64,000 nt of DNA from Spizellomyces sp. 'palustris'. Lineage: Eukaryota; Chytridiomycota; Chytridiomycetes; Spizellomycetales; Spizellomycetaceae. Positions 36,410-47,783 of this stretch are shown here, piece after piece. The stretch lies in NCBI GenBank assembly GCA_006535965.1, contig QEAR01000014.1, forward strand, positions 244,011 through 308,010, written 5' to 3'. The translations under genes and the position numbers were made by a program. The notes under the pieces were generated by a model. It made no database searches. It saw nothing but the letters and a program-made list of their open reading frames with translations, and was not told where the DNA came from. Each line of letters opens with the position of its first letter. The stretch's first letter is position 1.

Positions 36410-37438
36410 CTAAAATTTTATTCCAGCATCCTCCCTATTTCCAAATCCTCGGACATGAGCAACCCACCCAAGTACGATAATAAAAGCTACTACGTACGCC
36501 AAAAGGTAATACTGTAAGACATATCGTCTGCCCAACCTTCTTGCTTGCTTTCCTTCCCTTCGGAAAAGGAAGGAACCAATCACCCCAAAGCCATACACAA
36601 CAACCAAAACCAACGCGACAATGGAACCCTTGGGGAATTCAATGGCTACCGATCCAATGATCAAGCCATAGACTAATGTCGCAGCCACGAATAATACTTT
36701 GTCTATGGAAGATCTCATGGGATCATGGACATTTCTGTATAGATAGGCGATGACAAATGCCATCAGAATTCCTCCAGCGGCGTACATATAGTGAGCTATG
36801 CCGTGTTCCCAATCCGTTCGAACCCATGTACGGAAATCGTTGAAGAATGAGTATTGGGAGACGAGGTCTGGGTTCTCGTCCATGAAATCCACGAAAGGAT
36901 GTTTGAACATATTTGCAGCGGAGTGGAAACCGGCGCCTTGCTGATAGATTGCGGCAGATATCATAAAGAGCGTTCCTACCAGGTATTTTTCTGAAAAGGC
37001 AGTGGTGTCTTAGTTAAAGAGCGCAGGAAACAGATTCTGCTTGTGAATATCCCTACCTTTAGTGGAACCTCGCGAAAATATTCCGCTCTCCAATATCACC
37101 GCAAAGTACAAGGGCATCGCCACTATGGGTTCCAGCAATCGTATGACATCGTTTCCAACATACCAATTGCCTTTAATATTTGGTAATTCAACTAGCACTG
37201 GAATGACTGTGAATATCAAGGTGCATAAATTTGTCGCTAATAGGAGGGATAGAACACGGCGGGTTTTGGGTTGTGCTGGAACTTCAGATGAGTCTGGTCC
37301 ATATGCAAGGGGAAGGATGGATGAAGTAGACGTAGCGTATTCTTGTTGCGGCATGGTAATGGAATGGGAGGACGGTTTGTGGTTGGGATGATCCAAATAG
37401 GAGGTTGGAACAGCTTCCAAGTAAGGAGACGATGCCAT
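36410..37438 (-). CDS. multi-pass membrane protein of unknown function (2 exons)
   Basis: Exons 37057-37438 and 36410-36990 (complement) give 320 residues. A cytosolic-looking, Pro/Ser-rich N-terminus of about 70 residues precedes roughly seven hydrophobic segments: LSLLLATNLCTLIFTVIPVL, IVAMPLYFAVILESGIF, LVGTLFMISAAIYQQGAGFH, a segment near MYAAGGILMAFVIAYLY, VLFVAATLVYGLIIGSVAI, VALVLVVVYGFGVIGSFLF and LLAYVVAFIIVLGWVAHV. His residues at membrane edges (GAGFHSAANMFKH, WEHGIAHYMY) could bind metal, as in the alkaline-ceramidase/CREST group, or be chance. I do not recognise the family with confidence. Confidence 0.7.
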
Positions 37439-38067
37439 TGGGGTGCAGTATGTCTCTTATGGCGGTGGCAAAGAGTCAAAGTGTTCCCCGAGGGGTTATT
37501 GTATAATATCTGCCAAGTATAAGTTCATTCGCCAAGCAAAAGACATAATTCGATGCAGCTTTGGGGCGGAGCTCAGGGTCCGATGCGCCAAACTCGGCTC
37601 CCGTGGCTTTGCACGGTTCCAGCCGGCTATTTAATAGTGTTTCCATGAAGAACACAAGTTTTGACGCTTGCAAGCTCATACTTAACATTTTAGAGTAGAT
37701 ACAGGACATAGCTTTAGAAATGCCGGATATCTACTTTATTTCTAGTTTAGCTATTGCAAAGTTTGCGCAAAGATGTCACTATTGACGATCTGTCCATCCT
37801 AAATGATAGCTCATGGAAAGATCACTTACAAACTAAATATCTGCCATCCAGTCAGATGATAATGGGAGAGGTTGGCCAGGTCTGCTCATCCCGTTCTCAA
37901 CCGTTTGTTGCAACCTTCTACTTGTAAACACTTACAAGGCTGTTTTGATGACGTGATGCAAGTGTGCCGTGAAGCCACACGTGACAGGAGCCAGGGCGTG
38001 AAAGCTCACCCGGTCGGGTAGTGTCATTTACCAGTGCTCCTAAAGTTCCAATCTTGAAAGACAGGCC
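37439..38067. other. divergent promoter region with a CRE-like site
   Basis: 629 bp between the membrane-protein start and the FAF2-like start. Near 37947-37956 there is a TGATGACGTGA sequence that resembles an ATF/CREB half-site. This is a weak motif that occurs by chance at such lengths. No ORF. Confidence 0.35.
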
Positions 38068-39906
38068 ATGGACACCTTGGATAGACTCACAGCCGACCAG
38101 AGAGACAAGTTACAGAACTTTCAGGTCGTTCAATTCATCATAATTTGGTTCTGTTTGAAGCAGCAGCAGCTTACACCTTCCGCAGGCAATCACCAATCAG
38201 GAAGATCTCGACGCTGCCTTGGCGATCCTCGAAAACCATGGCTGGGATCTTCAGGTGAGCATTTTATCTAGACTGCTGGCTGTAGTTGTGAATCTTGTCG
38301 ACTCATTGTGGCCACCACAGCGATCTGTGCATAGTGTGTTCGAAGAAGTGGGCACTGACCACACTCCAGAGGATGCACCTCAACCAGCTCCCTCCACTTC
38401 AACTAATAGTACGACTTCTGGTGGCCTACAAAGGCAGGTATGTGATGAAAAGCACTATTCGCTCCATCTTTTCCGTGTCACGTTCACCACGCTGAGATCA
38501 CTTCCGCATCTTTGCAACTCCAGACCGTGTCGCTATGGACGTTGCTGACTCTTCCAGTTACCCTACCACTCCGGATTGCATGGGCCATCCTTTCATACGC
38601 AGGTAGCACCACTAGGCTGCGTTGGCACACGCGAGCCGGCAACTCTCATCTCATTCCCCCAATATTTAGCCAGTTTCCTGCCTCCAAGTCTCCGTCCAAT
38701 ACCACGCACACCAGCGGCACAAACCAGACGCTCAACAACTCCCGGCGATTCTAAAGCAGCAGCAGCAAGGTTTCTGCTCGACTTTGAGCAAACCTATGGC
38801 ACCCAACATCCACAGTTCTTCCAGGGAACGTATACTCAGGCACTTCAAAAAGCAAAGAGTGAGATTCGATACCTCCTTGTCTATCTCCATTCTCCAGAGC
38901 ATGATGACACTAGTGGGTTTTGCCGGTACGGTGTCGCGTGGCTTCAAATTTGAGCAATACGCATGTGGTGGACGTGCTGAATGTGTTTCTTTCGATTTGA
39001 CTAGTCAAACACTTGGATCAGAGAGTCTCTCACCTTTCTTGATTCAAAAGAACATCTTGGTATGGGCCGGTGATGTTCGCAATTCGGAAGAGTTCCAGGT
39101 CAGCAATATTCTTTCCGCCACCAAATATCCCTTTCTTGCCATCATTGCTCCGCATCAATCAAGCCTGAAGGTTGTCGAAAGAATCGAAGGTGCAAATCAT
39201 CATGCTGTGAAAGTTGGTAGTGCTCTCGTCATTTTGAACGCTCTGCTTGCGTAGGTCCTTGTTCCCCTGATGAAGTGATTGCCGCTGTTACACGCGTAAT
39301 TGAGCAAGTGGACCCTCAATTACTCTCCATTCGCGCCGAACGCCAGGCACGGGAGCAAGCGCGCACGATACGAGAACAACAAGATGAGGCGTACCAGGCA
39401 TCACTTCGAGCTGATCAGGAAAAGGTAAAAGTGTTAAGGATTAGTTTGTTCCGTACTCATTGTGCTAATTTGCCTGCACCCGTGGATATCAGGAGCGAAG
39501 AGCTCGCGAGGAACGAGAAAGACAAGAAAAGGAGCAGGCAGCAGCTGAAAAGGCGGAAAAGGACCGTGAAGCTCGCATCGAAGCCAAAAAGAAGCGAAAG
39601 CAGCACCTGACAGATACGCTACCCGCTGAACCGGACGCGTCAGAGTCCGAACTGTCCAAACTAAGCATCCGATTACCCAGCGGCGAGCGAGTGGTACGGC
39701 GGTTCCGAGCGGATGACACAATGCAGAATCTCTATGACTTTGTGGAAACACGAGATCTGCTCCCATTGGAATTAGATGTCGATTTTGTGATTGTCAATAC
39801 GTATCCCCGGAAGGTCTATGTGAATATGGAAGAGACGTTGCGGAACGCCGGGCTGGTGCCGAACGCGAGTTTAGTGGTGGAGGAGAAGATTGAGGAAGAC
39901 GAATAG
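38068..39906 (+). CDS. FAF2/UBXD8-like UAS-UBX protein (9 exons)
   Basis: Exons 38068-38124, 38186-38254, 38321-38437, 38524-38602, 38670-38925, 38955-38982, 39051-39189, 39255-39424, 39493-39906 give about 442 residues. A UBA-like N-terminus (ITNQEDLDAALAILENHGWD) is followed by a hydrophobic hairpin (VSLWTLLTLPVTLPL) for ER or lipid-droplet insertion. Then comes the UAS thioredoxin-like domain (ARFLLDFEQTYGTQHPQFFQ, RYLLVYLHSPEHDDTSGFCR, NILVWAGDVRNSEEFQV, ATKYPFLAIIAP), a long charged helix (REERERQEKEQAAAEKAEKD) and a C-terminal UBX domain (SIRLPSGERVVRRFRADDTM). FAF2/Ubx2-type proteins recruit p97/Cdc48 to ER-associated degradation. Together with the Cue1-like gene this is a second ERAD component in the window. 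The junction at 38982/39051 is the least certain. Confidence 0.88.
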
Positions 39907-40395
39907 TTCGGCAATGTCATCTTTGTATACGCCATATGCCCTTCTTGTTAGTTAGATCTAAGTGCGAGGCGTCAAGCGAGCAATGGGCTTCTATAATGAG
40001 AGTTGTCTACTTTCAATTTATTGGATGCAACACATGAAGAAGAACCGTAGAAGAGTTACTAGCACCACTTGCAGGTGCTGACGACCAGGAGAGAAGCAAA
40101 CTTATGTATTATTTACATTGGAAACACGCGGGTCTTTTAAGTGCGCCTATCACTTCTTTCACATCCTTCTAACTAAGACAAAAGCTTTGAAAACAAATAC
40201 CTCTCGACGACATGTCCTTTTTGTTTTTAATGTCTGAAACCACGAGCAAGGGCTCCCTCAGAAGATCACGTGGACAAGTGCATGTCATTATTGTGAGTCA
40301 CCCCGACTTGTCCCATCCTGGCGTGGTCCAACCCCACCTTTCCCAAGATCCGGCATTCTGCACGTATTGAAGCGGGACTCAACTCATCAATCAAA
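39907..40395. other. intergenic between FAF2-like and HINT1
   Basis: 489 bp holding the 3' region of one plus gene and the promoter of the next. AT-rich, no ORF or RNA gene seen. Confidence 0.4.
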
Positions 40396-41255
40396 ATGGC
40401 AGCCAACTGCATCTTCTGCAAAGTGAGTGTACAGAACTACCATTTATCATCGTGACTCTGTCCTTATTGTCGTGTCCATGTGCAATTATGTAGATTATCA
40501 AGGTATTATTGTCAAAGTCGAAAGTGACCTTATCAGCCCCCTAAACTTTTCCCTACGCAAGGGCACGATTCCGTCCTTCAAAGTGCTAGAAACGGAGCTG
40601 TCGTACGCGTTTCTGGACGTCAATCCTCTCGCCAAAGGACATGTACGTAATGGCATGGTCATTCATTTTGGAAGAGTTCTAACAAGTTTTTATATTAATA
40701 GACGGTGGGTGGCTCGACTGAGAGATGCGCCTTTATTCCTGATGCCCTTGTTAACTTTGCATGTATGGAATATGACAGCTTGTGATTCCCAAAGGTATAG
40801 ATGAAATCCGGCTTGCATTTTTCACCATCAGCCTCTCTCATTATGAGCATACATAGAGCATGCCACTTTTGCGCATGAACTATCAGACGAAAGCTTGGCA
40901 GATCTGCTCCCAGTGGCCAAGAGGGTCGCCAAAGCTCTTGATGCACCAAATTACAACATCTTGCAAAACAATGGCAAGCTCGCTCGTGAGTTGGCGGGAT
41001 ACACTTTCGATTTTCTGTTCCTGTTGGCTTCCACCTTGACGTTACCGCTGTTTCAGATCAAGTAGTCGAACATGTGCATTTCCATATCATGTACGTTTTG
41101 GATTTTGTGTCTACGTTATGTAAGGCTGACCATATCTCCTTTGTCACAGTCCTAAGCCGAATGAAGAAGAGGGCTTGGGAGTAGGGTGGCCGGGAAAGAC
41201 CGCGGACAAGGAGGAGTTGAAGGCTTTGGCTGAGCAGATTAGTGCCAAGATCTGA
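40396..41255 (+). CDS. HINT1: HINT1-type histidine triad nucleotide-binding protein (8 exons, two micro-exons)
   Basis: Exons 40396-40422, 40494-40502, 40562-40642, 40702-40704 (3 bases), 40779-40794, 40857-40985, 41057-41090, 41150-41255 give 134 residues. CIFCK joins IIK (a 9-base exon), then GTIPSFKVLETELSYAFLDV, NPLAKGH, T, LVIPK, EHATFAH, YNILQNNGKLAHQ and the histidine triad EHVHFHIIPKPNEEEGLG. HINT proteins hydrolyse purine-nucleoside phosphoramidates. The family nearly always has one small residue between GH and LVIPK. Here a single ACG codon flanked by AG and GTGGGT can supply it. Skipping it keeps the frame and loses one residue. Confidence 0.9.
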
Positions 41256-41748
41256 GCCCATAATACTTGTGACGAATCGGATTGGGTGGCAAACTTCTCA
41301 TACACTATATAAAAACGTTGATTGGAACGAATACTGGACCCGCTATGCGCGACGAGAGAGACGCTTTTTAGACAAATGGGATCTGGATGTTGTAGAACAG
41401 GCCGCTCTGGCATTTCTACAGCTTGATGTTGACTGGCGTCCTGCAACCGTTTGGTCATCTCAATCTTGCCCGTACACTTGTCCGACTTAACTGCTTGGAG
41501 CTGGTGGGTTGGATCAGTGAGATGGACGCGGAAAGCCTCACACGTTCACTCATTTTAATCCGAGCGTGTGGTGACTCACATGGCACCTGCCAGTTCAAAA
41601 CGGATCTCTAGTGGGCCGAATTTCGTGCTCAATCCACCCGACACAGGAGACGAATATTCATAGCAGCAAATAAAACTCTGCCCAGACAACCCGACGCAAA
41701 GGACCTTTTGCGCATATCTTATTCCGCGCCTCCTCCGGTAGCCACATC
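41256..41748. other. intergenic between HINT1 and the EMC8-like gene
   Basis: 493 bp. Short open frames on both strands lack a family signature or splice signals and are judged chance. Confidence 0.4.
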
Positions 41749-42587
41749 ATGTCTCAAAGTTATACTCTCCACGCCCTTGCCTACACCGTGTTCCTTTTGC
41801 ATTCAGCCAAATACGCCGTACACTCTGTCAGCGGCGTCCTTCTAGGCAAGAAAACATCGAAAGGGATCGAAATCACGGATGTCGTACCATGCTTTCACGG
41901 AGAGGTTTTGAAGGGGAGCCTGGAGATCGCATTTCAGCAGGTATAGCCAGGATGAATTTTCTGCATGGTTAAAAGTATATCATTACTGTAACTACGTTTT
42001 TCTGTAGATCGAGATCTACGCTACCCAAATATCGACTCAAATTATTGGGTTTTACACCGCAAACCTGAATGCGGCAGACAAGGAACCCTCGGCTGCCGTG
42101 ACGAGAATTATGGACACTATTGACGAGCGCTTCAGTGGGGCGGTTCTGTTGGTTGTAAGTGTTTCTATTTGGTGCGCTCATGGGGTGAGGATGCTGTGAA
42201 TTAACGCGAACGAATTGATCTAGCTTGATGCGGTGAAGGTTGGGAATGGAGAGTTGGGTGTCATTGTAAGTCGTTGCAGCCAATTCTTCAAAGTATTAGG
42301 GGACGTTTACCTGATGTCGGCGGATTCTTTATAGGCGTATACGAACACGAATGGTGGCTGGAAACCCTTACAATCCAATTAGTAAGTTGCACTCTGCCTT
42401 ATCCGTTTTACGCACTCGTCTGACACGTCCCTCCAGCCTCGTCAGCCCCGAGATTCCACAGTCAAAACGACAGGATTGGATCAAAAGTCGTGTATATGAT
42501 GTGCTGGTTGATTTTGATAACCATTTAGATAATGTCCGATCTGATTGGCTACAAAATGGGAGAGTGAAGGGTATGGTCAAAGTGTAA
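41749..42587 (+). CDS. EMC8: ER membrane protein complex subunit 8/9 (5 exons)
   Basis: Exons 41749-41940, 42008-42154, 42224-42265, 42335-42381 and 42437-42587 give 192 residues. The N-terminus (YTLHALAYTVFLLHSAKYAV then VSGVLLGK) and DVVPCFHGEVLKGSLEIAFQ, then IIGFYTANLNAAD, follow the MPN-like fold of EMC8/EMC9. No JAMM metal site is present, as expected for this scaffold subunit. EMC inserts tail-anchored and multi-pass proteins into the ER membrane. A single EMC8/9 gene is typical outside vertebrates. Confidence 0.88.
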
Positions 42588-42721
42588 TGCCATTGTTGAT
42601 TTATTGGGAATAGAAGAGTAGAATTCGGGCATTTGAGACTTTACGAAATAACGTTGCTAGCAAACATCTCTGTGGATCTTTTCTCTCCATTGATCCAGAG
42701 AATTAGTCTAGTGCATTAGAA

Positions 42722-42973
42722 ATGAGCAGATCTGCAGCAATAAAAGAAATCCCTAAGGTGGACCTTCCAGGCTGCGATCTCTCGTATGTCACTGCTATCA
42801 GGATGTTGGAATCCGTTCTCGAAAATGAGTTGAATGCTGCTTTGTACAAAGCTGTAGCGATGATCAAATTAGAGCAGATGCAGGCTTTTTCCGCGAGAGA
42901 GGTGGTGGTTGCAGAGCTTTTAGAAAACATTACCCACATATACATATTTAGGGTAATTTTACTAAATGTATAG
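42722..42973 (+). CDS. possible small hypothetical protein, 83 residues
   Basis: An ATG-started frame ([17 protein letters not shown]) encodes a compact, helix-rich protein with about three amphipathic helices ([20 protein letters not shown], then [17 protein letters not shown]). A GT after codon AGG near the end could be a donor, extending it into another exon. An overlapping antisense frame of 157 codons (42703-43176) covers the same bases and contains the telomere-like motif; I consider it chance. I recognise no family. It lies between EMC8 and DBP10 on the same strand. Confidence 0.3.
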   Translation: MSRSAAIKEIPKVDLPGCDLSYVTAIRMLESVLENELNAALYKAVAMIKLEQMQAFSAREVVVAELLENITHIYIFRVILLNV

Positions 42974-43083
42974 CCGATAGATAAATCATGCCTGTTCTTC
43001 CAATAGATAAACTGCTTGTCTTTTGCTGGATAGGGCAGCAGAAAGGTTGCATTATGGGCAATTATCTTGTAGGGTGCAATAAA

Positions 43084-43098
43084 TAACCCTAACCCTAA
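43084..43098. promoter_or_regulatory. telobox: two telomere-type repeats upstream of DBP10
   Basis: The sequence TAACCCTAACCCTAA lies about 155 bp before the start codon of the ribosome-biogenesis helicase DBP10. Telomere-like boxes (TTAGGG, bound by Tbf1/Teb1-type Myb factors) occur in promoters of ribosome-biogenesis genes in several fungi. A regulatory role here is an inference from the motif and position. It could also be a remnant interstitial telomere repeat. Confidence 0.4.
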
Positions 43099-43252
43099 GC
43101 TCGTTTGTTGGCCAGTTGCAACGAACGTCGGATCAAGCCGGCTCTTAAATCCTGAGTTGGATGCAGGGCGGTTCATGGTTATAATTGTTTTTGCCGATCA
43201 AGTTCCAAGGCGCTACCACTAGTCTATAGTCTATACATTCACAGCTCATAAC

Positions 43253-46200
43253 ATGGGCAAACCCGCTAGAAGACCAGGTGGAAGCAGAGGGGGTTCGAAG
43301 CCGGGAGGGTTTAAGCGAGCGCCATCAGGTGGCGGTCGGGGACCGAAGTTTCTGAAAGCGGGAGAACATCTCCGAAATGCCAAAAACGGCAAAGTCTCGA
43401 AAGGATTTGGAAGTGGTGCAGCTGAGCGACAGCATGGTGCAGGGAAGGTAGCTGAACGAGGGGGTGGAAAGATCATGAAGGGAGGAAGGGGTGGAAAGGG
43501 GGAGGATGTCAAGGGGAGAAAGAGTGCGTGGGGAGAGGACGGCAAGAGACGAAATGGTGCGAGAGGTGAGGTCGCTGATAAGGAAGCAAATGGCAAGGGA
43601 AAGTTTTCAAAAGCTGGCAAAGGCCGAGATAGCAAATTCGGCAAGAAGGGTAAAGAATCAGGACCCAGCCGCGGCAACAAGAAAGAGGGGGAAGAAGGTT
43701 TTGAGACTGTACCATTGCAAAAGGATGACGAAGATGAGGTGTGGGAGAGCGGGTCAGATTTGGATGCTGATGGAAGTTCTGACAGTGGCTGGGAGAGTGA
43801 TGAAGAGGCAGCAGAAGAGAATGAAGTGAACTTTAGTCAGGATGAGGGGAGCGCTGTAGGTGATGAGGGAGTAGAAAGTGGAGGATCTGAAAGTGAAGAT
43901 ATGGAGGAAGATCTAGGCCGAGAAGGCGAAAGCGAACAAGAGCAAAACGATAGTGAGGATTCCAGCACGGACGCGGAAGAGGACGAGGACGACGCAGAAG
44001 AAAAGGAGCTGGCTGATAAAATCAAGGCAGCCAACAGAAAGGGCAAAAAATCTGGTGGATTTCAATCCATGGGTCTGAGTTACCCCGTTTTCAAAGCCAT
44101 TGGACACAAAGGCTACAAAGTTCCAACACCCGTACAACGGCGATCCATCCCCATTATCATGGAAGGCCGTGACATCGTGGCGATGGCAAGGACAGGGTCC
44201 GGTAAAACGGCAGCGTTCGTCATCCCCCTTTTGGAGCGTCTCAAAACACACTCGGCAAAGGTCGGAGCCCGTGCCCTCGTTCTGTCACCATCACGAGAAC
44301 TTGCACTTCAAACCCTCAAGTTCATCAAAGACCTCGGAAAATACACAGACCTACGGTTCTGTGTTTTGGTTGGTGGAGATAGCATGGAAGATCAGTTCTC
44401 GGCAATTGCGAGCAACCCGGACGTAATCATTGCCACACCAGGTCGATTGATGCACTTGATGATTGAGATGAATTTGGACTTGAAAACTGTAGAGTACGTT
44501 GTGTTTGACGAGGCGGATCGACTTTTTGAAATGGGTTTCGCGGAGCAGTTGCGGGAAATCTTGTTTCGATTACCTGAATCCCGTCAGACGTTGCTGTTCT
44601 CTGCTACGTTACCAAGGCTGTTAGTCGATTTTGCGAAAGCGGGCTTGATGGACCCTGCTCTAATTCGTCTCGATGTCGACACAAAGATCAGCAAAGATTT
44701 GCAAATGTACTTCTTTTCTATTAAACAAGAAGAGAGAGATGCCGCGCTATTGTCGCTTTTCCGTATCACTATTCCAAGAGATCAAATGACGATTGTGTTT
44801 GTCGCCACCAAACACCATGTTGAATACGTCCAGGAACTTCTTTCGGCAGCTGGTGTAGAGAATACCTATATTTACGGTTCGCTCGACCAATCCGCGCGTC
44901 GTTTCCATCTCGCCAGATTCCGGGCTGCAAAAGTGAAAGTCCTCATCGTCACTGATGTGGCGGCTCGTGGTATTGACATCCCGCTCTTGGATAATGTTAT
45001 CAACTACGATTTTCCTGCGTCGAATAAGGTGTTTGTTCACCGAGTTGGGCGTGCGGCACGTGCTGGACGGACAGGAAAAGCCTTTTCGTTGGTGTCGACG
45101 GATGAAGTTCCTTATTTGCTGGATTTGCAATTGTTCACAGGACGACCATTAGTATTTGCTTCAACGTTCGATAAGACGTCTACCGACGGGGAGGTCGTAG
45201 CTCGTCAGCCGGATTATACATCTGAATTCGTATACGGAATCATCCCACCGTCTGCGTTGGCAATGGATGTTGAACAGGTTATTTCGACAGTGAAGAATAA
45301 TGTCACGATGGAGAACCTGGAGACCTCCGCCAAGAATGCGTACAAGATGTACTATAAGTCACGACCTGTGGCATCGAAGGAATCCTATGCTCGTGCCAAA
45401 GAGATTGGAGACGTCTACCTGGGCATTCACCCCTTTTTGGTGGAGAAAATCGATCCAGCAGAGCAAGCCCAAGCAGCCATGATTGCATCCATATCCAGAT
45501 TTCGACCGGCGGAGACCGTCTTCGAAACGACCAAGAAGGGTCTGAAAACGGCAGAAGCAGTGTTGATGCAGAAGCGGAGGGGGCAATTTGGGTCATCGGT
45601 GGCAGCATGGAGACAACAGCGAGCGGAGAAGGATGTGAGATTGGCTAAGCAACAGACTGAGCTTCTGGGCAAGACGACGGTAGAGGATGCCGATGAGGCG
45701 GATCTCGCGGTAGGTGAACTTTTGGACGCGCTTGTATCTAAGAAATGGTCATTCAATTTCGTGATATCTTGTTTTTTCTAGAAAACATTCTCCAACGTCC
45801 TGACGACGTCGAAAAAACGCAAAACCCCTGCGTCCTTCCGCGATGAAGAGCATTATATTTCATACCGCCAGGCTGACGCCGAAACCGAACGCGGCTACGC
45901 AGTTAACTCCCACGAAGGCCCTGCTTCTTTCGCCGAACGCGCGCAAGCCGCCACCCTCGAACTCCAAGCGGAAGATGCCGACGGCCTCCGCAAGACCCGA
46001 GGAGCACTTGTATGGGACAAGACAAAACACAATTTTGTCCGACAAACTATCGGATCAGACAATAAAAAGAAAATTCGAACAGAGAGTGGCGCAATTGTGA
46101 ATGCCAGTTACAAAACACAGCGATTCGAAGATTGGCAGAAACGGACGAAAGTGGCACTACCTCGTGCTGGAGAACGGGAACTCGGGGATGCCGTTCACCG

Positions 46201-46501
46201 TGCTAACGCTGGGGGCCTGTCAACAGGTGCCCGAAAGTACCGACACACGAAAATCACAGCACCCGATGTCAACTCAAAGAATTATGCCCGAAACCAACGG
46301 AAGCGCGAAAAGGAGGCGGCTGCTGGTGATGCTAGTCAAGCAGCCGTGCACCCCAAGAAACGCGTGGCAAACGTCAAGAGTGAGTTGAAGACGGTACAGC
46401 AGATTGCAAAAGAGAGGAAGGAGAAGGAGAAGAGACGGGCCAAAACAGGCCGGCATGGAATGAAGGGAAAGGGGAAGGGGAAAAGCAAGGGACGCCATTG
46501 A
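43253..46501 (+). CDS. DBP10: DEAD-box RNA helicase DBP10 (DDX54) (2 exons)
   Basis: Exons 43253-45709 and 45782-46501 give 1,058 residues. The Gly/Arg/Lys-rich N-terminus and long acidic stretch precede the helicase core: Q motif (KVPTPVQRRSIP), MARTGSGKTAAF (Walker A), PSRELALQ, TPGRLMH, FDEADRLFEMGF (the DEAD box with the RLFEMGF tail diagnostic of DBP10), LFSATLP, and in domain 2 VTDVAARGIDIP and HRVGRAARAGRTG. The second exon carries the DBP10-specific C-terminal domain (FRDEEHYISYRQADAE) and ends in a basic tail (GMKGKGKGKSKGRH). DBP10 acts in nucleolar assembly of the 60S subunit. The N-terminal extension is longer than usual and low in complexity. Confidence 0.96.
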
Positions 46502-46680
46502 TTTGAAGACGGGTTTATAGAATTTATTAATTTCTAGCTTGGTTTTCTTCTTCATTACTTCTTTGTATATACATTATTCCACACTTCGTCGCAGTTGGCT
46601 TGTGCTTGTTTGGTATCTTGGTGGGTAGCGGTCAAGACCTTTGGTGTCCGAGCCCGACCCCCTCCGCCGCTCCCCACACC

Positions 46681-47291
46681 TTACTCAAAGCCCGGCAAAC
46701 TCCTTACAAATTTCTGTAAATTATTCCTAAAAAGCTCATTCTCGATCGGCCCCTCCAACTGCTGCAACGGATTCTTTGTCACATACTCTACGTAAATATG
46801 CGAATACATCATTCGTAGGGCGTCACGCATGCTATCCATGTGGGGATCGGTGTTCATGACGAATTTGAGGCCAGTGGGTGTTTCGAAGTAGTGGAGTTTG
46901 TATGCATTTGTCCTATACGAGATGAATCCTTCGTTTCTATTGGGTTTCGTGAATAGTTTGCTCAAAACGACTGTAAGAGAGGGCAGCTTACCCAGGTTTG
47001 GCATTCAACTTGCTCACCAAATTCCTCAATGAGAACACCACACCGTACACCAATTTCGCTTCCTCTTCTAGACTCATACCAGTTGCTCCTATTGCACCCT
47101 TTGCCGTCCCCTGCGTCACGTCCCCTGGGGACGACGATTCAGGACTAGCGGCCGTCGTGCGTGGTTTGATCCAGGATGTGAAGGAGACGCATTTACAGTG
47201 ACGGTCGAAAATATAGAGATTGTATATCTGAGTAGGGGTGTTTGTGAGAATGTATGCGGGGGGTCGTTGAGCCATGCGGACTTACTGTCAT
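46681..47291 (-). CDS. TRAPPC1: TRAPP complex subunit TRAPPC1/Bet5 (3 exons)
   Basis: Exons 47286-47291 (only ATG ACA), 46992-47227 and 46681-46936 (complement) give 165 residues. The start reads MT then IYNLYIFDRHCKC across the first intron, matching the longin-fold start of Bet5. Further blocks are YGVVFSLRNLVSKL, GNEGFISYRTNAYKLHYFET, PTGLKFVMNTDP, YVEYVTKNPL and FVRSLPGFE. A longer open frame could start at an ATG at about 47275, but it would add 16 unrelated residues; the six-base first exon restores the family start. TRAPP tethers ER-derived vesicles and acts as a Rab1/Ypt1 exchange factor. A Ser/Thr-rich insert near residues 23-50 is unusual. Confidence 0.9.
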
Positions 47292-47783
47292 TGTGGTGTG
47301 GAGGTGGTTGGGAATGCGACTGACGGAGGTCGGCCGCGGGGGTACGCGTTTAGTTAGGGACGATTTCAAAATGAGACATGCCGACACCCCAATATTGCAT
47401 TGCAAGAAACTATAAATTCTTCAACGCATCACCCTCGCATTCTGTATCCGTCTACCCAGTTAGTAAAGTGGTGCCCCAGAACCGTCATAAGAAACCATAG
47501 TCTTTATGGGGACTTCGACGAGATGTGCGTGTTTTTTTTTGTGGTTTTAGGCATGTCACAAATAGCATGAATCGGCATAGTGTATCTCACAAAATTATAA
47601 AGCAATAGTGTATGGCCGTATTCTATTCTATTTACCATGGTACGTCTCTTTACTATGGTGATATATCGCATGCGTAAAAGGTGCATACTTGCTTGGTAAG
47701 TAATCTGTCCGATACCCTCAAGTCGACCCGTTTACCATAAGGATCCTAATACAACCAGTCCAGCCAGATATCTAACGTCCAGC
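47292..47783. other. divergent promoter region, TRAPPC1 and HCN-like channel
   Basis: 492 bp between two start codons. It contains a T-run near 47527-47540 and no supported ORF. Confidence 0.4.

Noticed and set aside
43084-43098. interstitial telomere as a sign of a chromosome end or fusion
   Set aside because: Only two repeat units are present with genes continuing on both sides, too short to infer a former chromosome end.
42703-43176. 157-codon antisense open frame opposite the small ORF before DBP10
   Set aside because: It runs through the telomere-like motif, has no family signature and no splice structure, and overlaps the more protein-like plus-strand frame. Judged chance.
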